From assembly GCA_012295275.1 (NCBI GenBank), contig CM022672.1, positions 25,978,430 through 26,042,429 on the forward strand: a DNA stretch of 64,000 nt, in the 5' to 3' direction. This stretch comes from Chrysomallon squamiferum (lineage: Eukaryota; Mollusca; Gastropoda; Neomphalida; Peltospiridae). Shown one piece after another: positions 12,893-46,952 of the stretch. Under the pieces are notes generated by a model, which saw only the letters and a list, made by a program, of their open reading frames with translations, was not told the origin of the DNA and ran no database searches. Every line of letters starts with the position of its first letter. Position 1 is the first letter of the stretch. The translations under genes and the position numbers were made by a program.

Positions 12893-14558
12893 GAAAACAA
12901 CAACAACAGTAAACAACAACAACGACAAAAATTAAACCAACAAACAAATTCAAATACTGATTACACAATTTATACGAAACTCAACAAAAGTAAAAAAAAC
13001 TATCGCTCCAAAAACATTCTCCAGTTATTTTCTTGAGCTATGTTGTGTATCTCGCATGGACCGTTACGTACAATCACTGTCAATTTGCTCGCATTCTTTA
13101 TTCTTCATAAATTACAACGCCAACACAAAAGAGATCTTCGCAGTAACAACTTTGTTCAGTGGTGACAATATTTCAGAGCTACCCGTGAACAGGCGAACTT
13201 GGTTGCTGTGTTGTGACTATCAAAGGTGGACGACCAATTTACAGCCAGCCTCTGACAGAAAATGTTCTAAACTCTACAATCATGATTACAACACAAACAG
13301 TGTATTGCCCTTCTATTTGCTCAGTAAGTGATTAAATGAGACTGGATAGACGAAAAGCGTCTCTTGGTCTCCGTTGAAGATATATATCAGCAATAATTTA
13401 TTGTGAAACGTCTCAGTTAAAAAAAAAAAAAAAAAAAAAAAAGAAAAAAATAAAGAATGAAAAGGTAAAGTGTAAACATTCCTCGTTTCGAAAGGGAAGG
13501 GTAATGAAGCCTCATATCCTCATCTCTGTAGGAGACCACGTGGTCACACATATCAGACTGAAGAATGGTAGATCCTCGGTTCCAGTGACCATTTGTTTTC
13601 AAAACTCAGTAATTACTGAGAAATGCATATCCTTTGTGAAGGGAATGGAATGACAGAGATTGGGAAAGAAAATATGAGAGAAAGAAAAAGAGAGAACGAC
13701 AGAAACTAACTGGACAGTAAAACGTAGATAGTTGATTCAGTGTTATACAGCCACCAAACAATGTCATGGTGAATTCTGGCTTCTGTATTATGTACATCTA
13801 ATTTATAATTTAAAAAAACCCAGCGGGTTTCAGCAAATGTGACTAATGCTTACAATATCTAAGCATATTTTAAATGATTAATTGACTGAACTTAGTATAT
13901 ATGATAATAACACAAGAATAGTAAGAACTACAGATGATGCCAGTGACGATGACGATAAAGATAGAAATGATGTCATCTCCATTACATTAAACACAATTAG
14001 TCACATATTCTGTATCGGCTCCACGATCACGACCTGCTGGTCTTGCAGTGGATGATGCAATCTCTGTCGATTTAAAAACATTAACAGTAAAAACAGCTGC
14101 ACTGTCTGTACCAGCAGCCGGAAGTTCTCACTTGACAAATATGCTTGAATGGTCGCGTGGGTTGTTGGAGATTTACCACTGGAACCAGCCAATTCGTAAT
14201 TAAGTGTAACAAGTTCTTAGTATCTCATCACTTTGATAGCTTGCATGGAGTACTTAGAGTAGGCGTCAGGGATACGGCAACAATAGAAGACATTAATACG
14301 ATTGTGACTGGAACAATGGTGTACGCTTTCCTGTCCGTTTTCTTTTGAAAGCGAAAACACTTTGAAAGAATCTACAGTTTAATGTAGCAGTTTGAAGGCC
14401 AAGTCTAGACAGTTTGAAGAAAAGAAAAAGCAAATCGTGAGACCGGAACGTATATATAGATGAGAGAGTGCGACCGAGAACTAGAGTATTTACGATTTGT
14501 TGACGTTTAAACCTTTCGTTATTTCTTAGCTTGAGAACCAGTTATATATGCTTAAATA

Positions 14559-14564
14559 AAATAA

Positions 14565-14647
<83 letters not shown>

Positions 14648-14682
14648 ACAAAATAAAATAAAATAAAATAAAATAAAATACA
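14559..14682. repeat. (AAAT)n followed by (AAAAT)n
   Basis: An AAAT tetranucleotide run of about 90 bases passes through AAAC into a short AAAAT pentanucleotide run. The change of unit length within one array is visible directly. Confidence 0.96.
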
Positions 14683-16029
14683 AAATTAATTAATCAAATT
14701 TATAGATTATCACAGTCGAATTTTGAAAGCTTGCATGAAACTTTTTGTTAGGTTATTTATTTTAAACATTAAACAATACGGCTATCAGTTTTTTTCTTAA
14801 TCAGATTTAAAATTTTGTAATCATATATGATGTTTTTAGACTGAACTGAAAAATCTAATTATTTAAAACTATTCTATCTCAAACGCACCCACACATTCAA
14901 ATGCATTCGTAAAATATTCACATCATATCTTTTCTTATATCCTAAACAAGATTTGAACTGTACAACCTGCTACAAGTAGAATAACTTTAAATTAATAATA
15001 CTCTGTAAAAGGAAAATATACCGCTTCTCGTATATTACATTAAGCACGCTTATCAGAAAGACTTATTTTCTAACGAATGGTAGTCAGAATTGCTAATCTT
15101 TGGTCGTTTCAAATGGTAATGATATATTAAGGAGTATTGATAGTGACATCAGATCCTTCTCTGTAAAACATATGAGAAAGATAGTGAAATAAAAACTTAA
15201 AAATTAGATATTCATAATCATTAGATTTATATTTCAGCAGCATGTTTTATCGCCAAGTATGTGCTTACAGACAGAAAACCCAGGGTACACGATGGAGCAC
15301 TTCATATTCCTTTTAAGACTCCATTTCTTTAAAAAAAAAAACAGATCTGATAACTCGTGTGGGTTTCTCTCCAGTCCTCGGCTTTGCTGACTGCACATAA
15401 TTCACCACGTTCATTCATTTCCCTATCCCAGACACTCAGACACCAAAAACTCGAAAAAACCATCTTAATCGCGACTACGTGTCTCCGTTTGTTTTTAAAT
15501 TCCATTTTTCGATTTTCACTTTCCGTGACATTGTTTTTCTTCCTTACGCTGGAGAGTGCTCGAGAAGAACAGACAATTCATTTGCGAACACTTGATTCCC
15601 TGAGTACCGCGCGCCAGTACTTGTACGCGACACGGCCCTCGTATCTGGAGGTAAGCCATTGGAGGTAGTGAAAGACGATCACAATATCTATTAGCCGATC
15701 GAACTGTACAATAATCCTTTAAAACGGTGCCGTAATATTGCGTTAATATTGTCCTATTATTGTGTATGAGAGCCAGTCGAACCTCACAAGTGTTCGTCGA
15801 GGTGGTCTCCTAGCTAGCAGAGGAAAACAGAATTTCTTTTTGTGCATTGAAGGGCTCGCACTGCTATAAGCTGCAGCCATTAGGATTCTCTCAACTCCTA
15901 CCAGGGGCCCTGGGCTTATCAAAGGCTGTGGTATTTGCTTTCCCAAGGATATGTGATACTACATGTAAAAAGTCCTTTGCTGTTGTTAAAACAAAATTTA
16001 ATTATATCTAATGCTAATGATAACGATGA

Positions 16030-16069
<40 letters not shown>

Positions 16070-16960
16070 TTAAAATTATTAAAATTTTCCACCAATGTAT
16101 TTAGTTAATTTAATTCTTAAACTCGTTTAGCTAAGATGCTTTAAGCCTTAAGACATGTAGTATATTACGTATCTTTAAAACGTCAGAATTACCTGGCCGG
16201 TGTTGAAATGAATGTACAACGGCTCAGTCTGATAGGACTTTTGTGAAAACAATTATTGTTATATTAAACTGGACTAAAAAGAAAGCCAGTCACACACTCA
16301 TATATACGATAACTACGACAACAAAACAATAAAGAACTGAAGAAGAAATATATAAAATACATGATAAAATACCGAAAGATGACACAATACACACGAAACT
16401 AAACTGGTCTGGAGGTAAACAGAAATTAATGTTCAGTTATATATCCAAACAGTAATCAAAACTCAGTCTTGCAGGCTGTTCGTCACCTCTGTTTGCCATA
16501 CATTTTAAATACAGTGTATTTATGTATTTATATGTGTGTAGAGCAGTCGCCTGGTCGATGTATACATATGTATGATGTATATATTTATATATGTAATTAT
16601 ATATTTATGTGTGTGTGTGTATATGTATGACACTGATAGGTAAGATGAATATAATAAAGTATTAGGAATTTGAAATGCTCCTCTCGTTATTCTGTTTAGT
16701 TTCTATGTTTTGTCATTAGCAGCTTTTATTTATTTATTTTTTCTTCAGTCAGTATTCTCTGTTTTCTTTCTGAGTAATCAAATGAAGAAAGTCAGTAACG
16801 AATTCTTAGCCTGATAATCAATGCAGTGCACATATGATTTTATATTTTATTTTGAATAAAAGCTGAAAAGAATGCTGCGTTTAAATAATACCATGCTTCG
16901 TTGTGTTTCTTTACTTATTTTTAGTTATTCTTTTTGTTCTTTCTTTAAGTTGTTTCTATA
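14683..16960. other. Intergenic region, unassigned
   Basis: No gene recognised. An ATT run lies at about 16030-16068 and TA/TG-rich sequence near 16500-16625. Positions 15743-15960 have a minus-strand open reading of about 67 codons with non-repetitive composition, possibly a remnant of a retroelement, but no domain could be named. Confidence 0.5.
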
Positions 16961-17642
16961 TTTTCTGGATTCAGTACGCCGCCACTAGTTGGCGCAACGA
17001 ACAACAGAACAACCGCCCAGCACCCCGCGTCTCAGTTGTTTGCTTCACGTGTTACCTCGCCGTGGAAGCATCTCTGTTGTCTTGTGCTCGCGTTTTATGC
17101 GGTATTTTGCCAAATTTCCATGGATCCTGAGAAAGGAGTGCAAAGGAGAGTACTGAGAAGAAGAAGCGGATGATGCCCATTGCATTAAAGTATAAAATCA
17201 CAGAAAAATATGGGAGAGGTGTGCGTGTAGTCAACGCGGCTAGGCAGTACGAGAGTAGTAATTTTACGATATGTACCATACTGAAGCAGGAGGAGTCGAC
17301 AAAAGCTGTATGTCCAGCCAAAGGCCCTAAACAAATTTCTAAGCTGAGGACTTCTGTCCATGAAGAGATGGAGAAACCCTAACCCTGTAGATTTTACAAA
17401 ACCAATTTATTTCTTTACATTCTCTTTTTTATTTTGTTTTTACACAATATTTGTCTTTTACAAATACATTTTTCTTACTTAAAAACATGTTACAAAAACT
17501 TGGGGTGGTTTTGGGGGGCATGAACGGATTAATGGTATTTCAGTTAATTTCATTTGGGAAAACTGATTTGATATACGAGCAAATTTCAGTTACGAGCTCG
17601 GCCACGGAACGAATTAAACTCGTAAATGAAGGTACCACTGTG
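16960..17642 (+). mobile_element. Decayed Tigger/pogo-type DNA transposon fragment
   Basis: An ATG at 17120 opens a reading MDPEKGVQRR that continues, after a frame change near 17160, into RMMPIALKYKITEKYGRGVR and then QYESSNFTICTILKQEES. This resembles the N-terminal CENP-B-type helix-turn-helix of Tigger transposases. The reading ends within HEEMEKP near 17382, and the catalytic DDE part is absent. The right end reads TTAAACTCGTAAATGAAGGTACCACTG (shown in two parts: TTAAACTCGTAAATGAAGG and TACCACTG), like a Tigger terminal repeat inverted to CAGTGGTACC. No matching left end was found, so the copy is 5'-truncated or strongly diverged. It cannot encode an active transposase. Confidence 0.7.
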
Positions 17643-17654
17643 TATATATATATA

Positions 17655-17974
17655 AGGTACCGGACCAATTATCCGGCGTCCTGAAATCCGGAAAGACCAG
17701 AAAACCGGAAGCTTTACCCCGACGCTATTTTCATAGATCGCACGCGCGGGTGTTGTTCTCACCAGACGGAACTACTCTTTCAAGCCGCGTGGCGTTCATT
17801 CACTCGCCGCATTGTTTACGTGCCGAGTCGCCACAGTTGTGTATTGTCAATTTTACTTTATGTTTTTAATTTTAAAATGTTTATGCCTAATTATTTACGT
17901 ATTCAAATGCCTTGATACCAGAAATCCGGAATGCCTTAGACCCCAAGGTTATCCGTATAATTGGTCCGGTACCT
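17655..17974. mobile_element. Short inverted-repeat element (MITE), pogo-like
   Basis: The left end GGTACCGGACCAATTATCCG at 17656 pairs with the right end CGTATAATTGGTCCGGTACC ending near 17973, one mismatch in about 20 bases. The element is about 320 bp with no coding capacity. TA dinucleotides flank it (TATATATA on the left, GTA on the right), as expected for pogo/Tc1-type insertion. It sits directly against the Tigger fragment, and both share GGTACC near the tip, which suggests related families. Confidence 0.75.
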
Positions 17975-18285
17975 GTAATAATACAACTTTAAAGTTCTAG
18001 TATTTTCAAATTAAAAGAAGAATTTTGTAAATGGTATGTGTCAAATTCAGGATATGCCAGAACAGTGTGAAACAGCTAGTCTTTTAAATAAATGATATGA
18101 TGCTGTTAGGAAGGCAGTCACATCTTTAATTTGTTCTGTAAATAGCGAAGCTTACAAACAAACAAACAAACAAAAAATCAGTAACGCTAACAATAGCATT
18201 AGCATTTGACGATATAACTAATTAAGATTTGCTCAACAAGTAATTAATTAATTACTATCAATTTAGATTAATAATTAAAAATACT

Positions 18286-18357
18286 AGGGGACACCCGGGA
18301 TCGAACCAGGGACCTCTCGATCTGCAGTCGAATGCTCTACCACTGAGCTATATCCCC
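18286..18357 (-). tRNA. tRNA-Cys(GCA)
   Basis: On the minus strand the sequence starts GGGGATATAGCTCAGTGG and ends GGTGTCCCCT. It folds into a full cloverleaf: acceptor GGGGATA with TGTCCCC, anticodon loop CTGCAGA with anticodon GCA, and T-arm CCTGGTTCGATCCCGGG. It is 72 nt with no intron and no encoded CCA, a eukaryotic nuclear form. A and B box internal promoters (TAGCTCAGTGG and GGTTCGATCCC) are intact. It is identical to the copy at 20420 in the opposite orientation. Confidence 0.97.
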
Positions 18358-20019
18358 TTACATATAACGCCCTATATTTTTCTCCAAGTATATGTCTTTT
18401 TATTTTATATACATCAATAAAGCTAATTTGCAAAGTAGTACGTTTCTGACGTTTATCTGATTTGGCTGTACCGTAGGCGTTGTTTCGAAAATAGCTAATA
18501 CTTGTTCTACAACATCTCAGCTTTTATTTCGATGAGATACAGTAAGAATAACTGTACTAGTAAAATGTACTAAAGTAATTACTTTTCTTTATATAACCGT
18601 ATTCTGTAAAGATTAAAAAACATATTTTTGATAATGGGTGCCCTATTTCGTTTTCGTATTATAAATATTAATTTTAAATACGAAGTATGAAAAACGTGTT
18701 ATTTAATGACGCAATCAAAATAACTATATTATCACATATTACACGGTGTTACAAATACGATTATTATTTTTCTTCAAAAACCGTTTTAATTCTTAAACAG
18801 TATTAACAGTACAAGTAAAGAGAGACTAACAACAAACAGTTTTTCATTTACTAAAGTAATAATGTTATGATAAGTTAGTCTTGTTTGTTAGGAAGTGAGA
18901 GGAAACAGCACTGCGAGGTGTTGAACCAGTGGTCTGTCACACGTCGGCTCTGCGTTCTGAGAGCCGAACCACATTCCACTGACACAGTGTTTTAGTTGTC
19001 ACATCGGAATGTCTAGAGCAAAATAATTTTATTTCTTTTACCGCAGTTTCATTATACAAAATGCACAATGTTTTCTTTTCTTTTCGTACAAAAATACAGT
19101 AAGTTTCGAGTCAAATATTCAGATAATTAAAGCCATTGTGAAAAAGTTAAGATGCAACAATGATAAACGCAGCAGTCGTAAGCTAAAACAGCATATTATT
19201 CACAGTGCGTTAATGTGTTGGCTTTGTAAACTGAAATGTCCTGTTTAACCACGTAGCTTTAATTAAAACACAACTGTCCGAGATTTAAGTCTTTTCTTGG
19301 TTTGTTTACCTCACGATTACTGGCTGATGGTTACGAAAATTAAATCAGAAAAGTAAATATTAAATTATTTTCTGCCAGTACATGTCAAAGAATTGTTTGG
19401 AGATGCATTAGATCGAACACTTTCTGATCAGACTTACTAAATTAACTTTAAAAATAAACTGCATACTTTGAACATGTTCATTAGTTTTTATTCTCTTAGT
19501 CTATCTCCTTCCTGTACAGTCTCTGTCTTTCTCTTTCTCTCACACTTTCTATTTCTGTCTGTTTATCTTTTCTGTTTGTTTGTCCGTCTCTGTTACTATC
19601 GATTTATCTGATTCACTCTCTCTTCTCTCTCCCCTTTCTCTCTCCCTTTCTCTGTCACTCTATCTCTCTTTCTCTCTCTGCCTATCTGTCTCTCTGTCTA
19701 TCTTTCTCTTTCTTTCTGTATACCTATCTCACTGTCTATCTGTCTCTCTGTATACCTTATCGTATTTTCTCTCTCTTTCTCTGTCATATAATGTTAAAAA
19801 TCCATATAAGATTTCAAAGACTCTTAAATAAGATGTCATTCTTAAAAGAACACGAAATTGTTTCCATCTTAAAAGATTTTTAAAATCTAACTTTAGCCAT
19901 AAAACAAAAGAAAAATTAGAAAAAGAACAAGAAATATATAAAGAAAATTCACTATTTTTAGCGAACTCGAACTGTCTGAATAATAACATACAAAAGAAAA
20001 GTATGTTTTAAGTTGATCA

Positions 20020-20088
<69 letters not shown>

Positions 20089-20419
20089 TAATAATTATAA
20101 TAAAAAAAATTAAAAAAAGCAATATAAAATAAAATGAATAATTAAAACAAAATTAAATAAAATAATATAATAAAAAATTAACAATAACTATTTTTAGTAT
20201 TCGACTCCAATATTAATAATGTAAGATAATATCACGCATGGATAACACTAGACAACACAACGCCGACAGCTGTCGCTATTTTTATCAAAATCAGATTTAC
20301 ATCAAAGAGCAGTATTACTTACAAATCAGATGCGTTGGCAGGGAAATCACATTTTCAATCGCTGTATTGTTTTAATAACATCGGAATGAAAGGTGACTTT
20401 ATTCTTTGATGATATACAA
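18358..20419. other. Spacer between two inverted tRNA-Cys genes
   Basis: About 2.06 kb without a supported gene. It contains a pyrimidine-rich CTCT/CTGT tract at about 19490-19790 and an AAT/AAC tract at about 20021-20088. Near 18880-18990 there is non-repetitive sequence of more even composition that I could not assign. Confidence 0.6.
19490..19790. repeat. Imperfect (CT)n/(CTGT)n pyrimidine tract
   Basis: Long, interrupted CTCT, CTGT and CTTT units. Leu-Ser periodic readings come from this tract. Confidence 0.9.
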
Positions 20420-20491
20420 GGGGATATAGCTCAGTGGTAGAGCATTCGACTGCAGATCGAGAGGTCCCTGGTTCGATCCCGGGTGTCCCCT
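20420..20491 (+). tRNA. tRNA-Cys(GCA)
   Basis: Same 72-nt sequence as the minus-strand gene at 18286-18357: acceptor GGGGATA/TGTCCCC, D-arm GCTC...GAGC, anticodon stem TTCGA/TCGAG with loop CTGCAGA, T-arm with GTTCGATCC. Internal A and B boxes are intact. The T-run just after the gene (TTGTTATTTTTTT) would serve as a Pol III terminator. Confidence 0.97.
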
Positions 20492-20962
20492 TGTTATTTT
20501 TTTATAATTATTTATTTATTTTCTAATTATTCATTATTTTAAAACGTTTTATCATGAAATACTGCTTGTATTTTTAGGGCTTTTTATTTATTTATGTTCT
20601 GTTTTTAAGATTCGTAATTAGAAGGGAAAAAAAAAATCATGTTATATCATACAAATATTGATGTTTGTTTTATTTTGGTTTGGTTTATTTTAAGTTAGAT
20701 ATTGAAGACTTGTTTGCTTGCGTAAATCATGTTGTTTTAGATAAATATTATTTTATGAAGTTATTAATTTAATTTAATTTATTCATTCATTCATTCATTC
20801 TTTCTTTCTTTCATTTAAATTTATTTATTTATTGGTTGTTAAATAAATTGAGAAATTTCTGGTTCTATCACAGATGTTTCTCGAAATTTCTCTATGATTT
20901 TTCAAATAATTATTTAACAGCTGCAGTCGTAGTAATTACAGTAACAGTAGCAGTCGTAATGA

Positions 20963-21069
<107 letters not shown>

Positions 21070-21749
21070 CCAAGTAAAACACAATAAGAGAAAAACAAAT
21101 AATACAAAAGAAAAACATTAAAAAGAAAAAAGAAAATTAAGAGTAAAAGCAAGGAAAAAAGAAAATATGTACAATAAATAACAAAACCAATTATTACGAG
21201 AAATAAAGTCATAAAGACCAACAATCGAAAACTGGGTTTTCTTGGTTTTTTCTTTCTAATTTCTGTCTGTTGTGTATAACAATTTCTGATTTTGTTTTCC
21301 CAGCTTTCTTCGGTATGGCATTGTTCAAACCTAGAAAATCTTAAACCCTTTGAATAAACATCATAACAAAATACTTTATTAAGTGTAATATTTACTCTAA
21401 ATCTGACAGTGCCAATAACCGAGAACTCAGGATCGATTTATTGTTATGAATTTATACTTTACTCGGTCGTCGTTTCAAAGACGAAAGAAAACGAAGTAGG
21501 TTTTGGCATGAAGAAGCTTTTTAATGACAAAAGTAGTGTAAGTTTCTAAAACGTGCACACTTCTGTTACAACAATCTGAAAGCTTTCTCTTTGTAGAAAT
21601 ATGTTTTATCGGGACTTCGATGAGTTCTCGTGAAAATTTTATTTTTACTCCAGGCCAGATTTTAATAACGTGTTAGTATTTTTAAGTATTATTTCTTCTT
21701 ATTTTCTATTTACAAATCAAACTAAATTATAAGAAAACAATACACATAA

Positions 21750-22000
21750 ACAAACACACACACAGACATATAAACATATACATACACATAAATACATACA
21801 GATAAACATATACACACTCACAAATACATATATGCATACGTACATATATACATACGTACGTATATACACACACACACATATATACATACATACATACATA
21901 CATACATACATACATACATACATACATACATACATACATACATACATACATACATGCATACGTACATCCAAACACACATACATACATACGTACATATATA
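21750..22000. repeat. (ACAT)n microsatellite
   Basis: Imperfect then nearly perfect ACAT units (perfect core about 21885-21952). Tyr-Val-Cys-Met readings on the minus strand are artefacts. Confidence 0.95.
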
Positions 22001-23274
22001 AATACATAATTTCTAAGCATTATGTTTATAAATAAGCATACGATTTCTCTGTCAACCTGATTTATAAGAAATAATGCTTTCCTGAGTTTGTCTAATTTGA
22101 CGAAGAAAGAAAACGATACGATTACCATTTTATTTGAATCATTATAAAGATATTTCATCGCTGGAGAAGAAAGTTTATATGTTTTATCAGTCTAATATTT
22201 CATAAAACTGTACATCACTTAGTCGCTGTCACACCGGAAACGTAAACATTAAATACTTTTTTTTATTTCAGAATATGTAATACAAATTGAAATATCTGTT
22301 ACTTAATGTAGTTCAGTACAGAATCTAAAAAGAAAAACAAAATGATTTCAGTTAAGGAAATGTGCTTTCTGCGATGACTTCCGCTCTTTATAACAACAAT
22401 GTCATTTTCGAGTAGATTTTAATGCATTTGTTTTGTCTATATCATAGATTATTGATTAACATGTACTAAATGTATCCTTTTATTTCAGAATCCGTTTATT
22501 TAGGTTCGAACCGCTAAGAAAATAAAATGATCATACCTACACTTGATGAACCAGCACAAAGATTTCTTGGTTTAAATAATATAATTATTAATTTTATTTT
22601 ATTTAACTGAAGAAAAGAAATAACAATATGCAGACTTAATTAACAACTAGTAAAAGAGACAAGGTATTTAACTTATTTTAAATTCATTATAAAAATTCAG
22701 TTTAAAAGTCAATATAAAAAGTAGTACGATATCCAGACATCACAAATATTACGTGGATCAGCAAATATGAAAGTTAGACAGATATTTAATTTATATTATA
22801 AAAATAATAAATTCTGTATAAAAGACAGTACAAAAATGCAATCTGCAGACAGTAGCAATATTAATCTGGATCAGCAGATATTTCGGAAGATTGTATAAAC
22901 CACCCATTTTAAATCCAGTATCCGCACCTGAAAGCCAGAACTTCCTTTACGTATTTACAGTTATTTGTTATCATAATCAACGCTTGGTATTCAGTCTCGC
23001 TTTTAAAGATATTTTTTTTTGTATGTCGTGAGTCGTTCATTTGGTCCTGCCTCCACCCTGTTATTTAATCCTAGCCGTGTTTCAAACCCTGTGTAGAAGC
23101 AAAATTTCTAATTGTGCCACGTTATAGATTGATCTGAATTCTCTACATCAGCGACTGAACAACAAGATGTATCAGTTTACAAATCTCTGATAAACAATCT
23201 CTTAATGGATGCTGAACTATTTCTTCTGGGCACGTACACAAAGGGCGCAACGAACATATACAGAGACGTGTAGT

Positions 23275-23575
23275 TAGAAAGACAGACAGTCAGATAGATA
23301 GACAGACAGACAGACTCACAGGCAGACAGACAGAGAGGTAGATAGAGAGACACACAGACAGACAAACAGAGAGACAGATAGACAGACACACAGACAGACA
23401 AACAGAGAGACAGATAGACAGACAGACCCACAGACAAATAGATAGAAAAATAGACATATATATGTAGTTAGGTTAGTAAACAGATAGATGCACAGTCTGA
23501 CAGATATATAGGTAGGTAGATAGATAGAGAGACAGACAGACAGACAGATAGATAAATAAAGGGATAGATAGATAG
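23275..23575. repeat. (CAGA)n/(TAGA)n compound array
   Basis: Mixed CAGA, TAGA and GAGA units with an internal longer-period repetition (GACAGACACACAGACAGA... recurs). Cys-Leu-Ser periodic readings are artefacts. Confidence 0.92.
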
Positions 23576-24070
23576 AAAATGCAATAATTTTATAACAATT
23601 ATTTTTTAATTTTTTAAAATACCAGTGAACCAAACAAATGTTTCATTAAAACGTTATAAAACTACTCCTCCTCTTGGCATCATGCTTTAGATTACGATGA
23701 ACACTGACACATTCTTCAACACTTCTCACACTGTGTGTGTTCATCGTGTTACTGTTATGTGTTATTATATTACTGTTACGTGTTATCAAACAGTTCCTCT
23801 TCTGAAGCTTCAATAGACGATCACATGCATTATTTTGTCCAGAGCTAATTATGAATAACAACGAAGAAAAAACAACCACAACACCTTCTTCTGTCAAACA
23901 ATACACTTGTTACTGAGAACAGAGACAATGATAATGTTATATATTATGTAATGTTACGGACAAACCACACCTAGACTGTGTTATATAAAATATTTTAAAA
24001 TAATATTTTATTTTATATTGAACAAAGAAAAAAGTTGTGATTTCCTTCTGAAGGTTGTAAGAAGTTGTGA

Positions 24071-24101
<31 letters not shown>

Positions 24102-24109
24102 TGTATGTA

Positions 24110-24150
<41 letters not shown>

Positions 24151-24402
24151 GTATAAATAAATATAACAACTGCAGCTATAATAATAATAAGAATAATAAT
24201 AATCAACAGCAATAATAACAAAACAACATTATACAAAACACACAGAAACGGAACAAATAAATAGAACTACAGTACTATCGAATTTCATTCAAACTGCTTC
24301 ATTTCTTTTGTCAGTCAGTATATTTATGTTAATCATCATCATATTTAAGTGCCCGTGTGCATCTTATGCTAGTAGATTGTTTCTGTAAAAAGGCGAACAA
24401 TC

Positions 24403-45028
<20,626 letters not shown>

Positions 45029-46784
45029 AAGTAGTAACAGAAGTTTCTGACTTATCAACTTTAACTGTTACTGAGACAGCAGCTTTCTGTTTTTTGAATC
45101 AGTGTTTGATAAGAAACAACAAAACGATGTTGTTGTTTTTAATGACCATCTTGTCGTTCTTGTTCCCTGATGTTTGCCCTTATTAAGATGATAATTTACT
45201 TGTCCGAGTTAGATATTTATGTATTGCTTTAAATATAAAGTAAGATATCTTGTAGACTGGCTTCTATATATCAGTGAAGAATTTCAGTGCATCCTGTTAT
45301 ATTTTACATTCTTGTGACTTTTGTCTTGGCATTGTGATCTCTATTATACAAATGAAATTTAATAACTAAAATTAATTTTTACAAGTCTAAGTAAAACAGT
45401 AATTGTTAGATAATGTAAACCTGCATTTAAAGAAATCACACTGACTGTTTTTATAATGTAGTCTGATCTGCAGATTTCATAATAAGAAGTTGAATTTTTA
45501 AAATTCATAATCAAGGGAATATGATTCATGGGAAGGGATGCAGGAGATAAATTCCATCAGAGAAAAAACAAATTTAAAAAAAAAAGAAAAACGAGGCAAA
45601 CTGTTTGGCCCAGCAAGAAGAAACTGGTGTTGTTATGTTTGTAACATTTCGGGCAAATCAACCCCTCTGCCCTCCTACATCTATTAACAACCCGAATTTG
45701 GCCTATTCTGGGGTTTAATGAAAAATGTATTTTGAGAAATTTGAACTCGATATAATATAGCAGTTATTTCACACTTATGCATGCAAGCAAGCTTCTTAAA
45801 ATCGACTTTTTCCAGTCGTGGGTTGTTATTCCATATAGTGTCCTAACCTCCCAACAAATGATATTCACTAATCATTATTTTTCTTTTGACTTTTTAAAAT
45901 GAAATTATGAATTTTGGGGGTTTTCTTTATCTTTTGAAATAATATTTGTTATCATTATCGTTATTGTTGTTGTTGTTGCTGCTGTTATTTTGTCTGTCAA
46001 AATGTTTTATTGTATTGAATAGTGAATTAATGTTTTAATATTTATATTTTTTGTATATTAAATAAATTTGTTTGTATTGAATAAAGAATTTTTTTTTTTT
46101 TTTTTTTTTTGCAATTATAATTTGATTTATAAAATATACACGTGGTTCACTGTGATCCAAATCAGATAAGTGTTGTGAAATTCATACAAATCGATAACAT
46201 CAGTGTTATTTTTTCAAGAGAATATTCTAATAAATGTTTCTATGTACAAGTTTGTGTATGTTATAACTGTTTCAGCGTCAAGAATTAAAAGAGTAACAAT
46301 ATTTTTTCAATAAGTTTCTTCAAATAAATCATCAATATTAATGCTTTTAATTATTTTTTTTATTTCATATACTTTCTTTTAAAAAAACATGATTTATTTC
46401 TCTTATACAAGACTTTTTTAATTATTATTTTTGTTTGTTACTGGTTCAGGTAAATCACATCCTTATGTTTTGCTGTTAATAGCCTGCTTACAAAATATGA
46501 GTTACAGAATATCGTGTCCAAATAAACCAGAATCATTTCATTATATTACAAAGATAACACATAAATCGAACATAATTGTTTTCATTTTCTTATGTACACT
46601 GGGAATTTTCTTAATATATGTATAAAACTTAATAAACGTTTTGTAGCAACATTTACATGTTTTAAAAGTAAACAAAAAGTGTTATATAGATTGCAGATGC
46701 AACAAAGTTACAGGTCACAATTTTTCTAGGTTTTTGTCTGCAAGTTTGTTTTGGAGGCTGTTTATCAGGGAAATTTTACTGGGT

Positions 46785-46810
46785 TTTTTTTTTGATTGTT
46801 GGGGGTTTTG

Positions 46811-46842
<32 letters not shown>

Positions 46843-46952
46843 GATTTTTTATTTTTTTTTTTTTTTTTTTTTTTTATTTTTTTTTTTTTTGTTTGTTCCG
46901 TTTTTGGTTGTTTATTTGGTTTATTTTTTTTTTTTTTTTTTTTTTTTTTTGA
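46785..46952. repeat. Poly-T-rich tract
   Basis: Nearly pure T for about 165 bases with scattered G and A. Phe-rich readings are artefacts. Confidence 0.93.

Noticed and set aside
18880-18990. Possible third tRNA or tRNA-derived element between the tRNA-Cys genes
   Set aside because: No complete cloverleaf, anticodon arm or B box could be found.
21717-22158. Minus-strand reading of about 140 codons rich in Tyr-Val-Cys-Met
   Set aside because: It is produced by the ACAT microsatellite.
23177-23633. Cys-Leu-Ser-Val periodic readings resembling a cysteine-rich protein
   Set aside because: The DNA is a CAGA/TAGA simple array.
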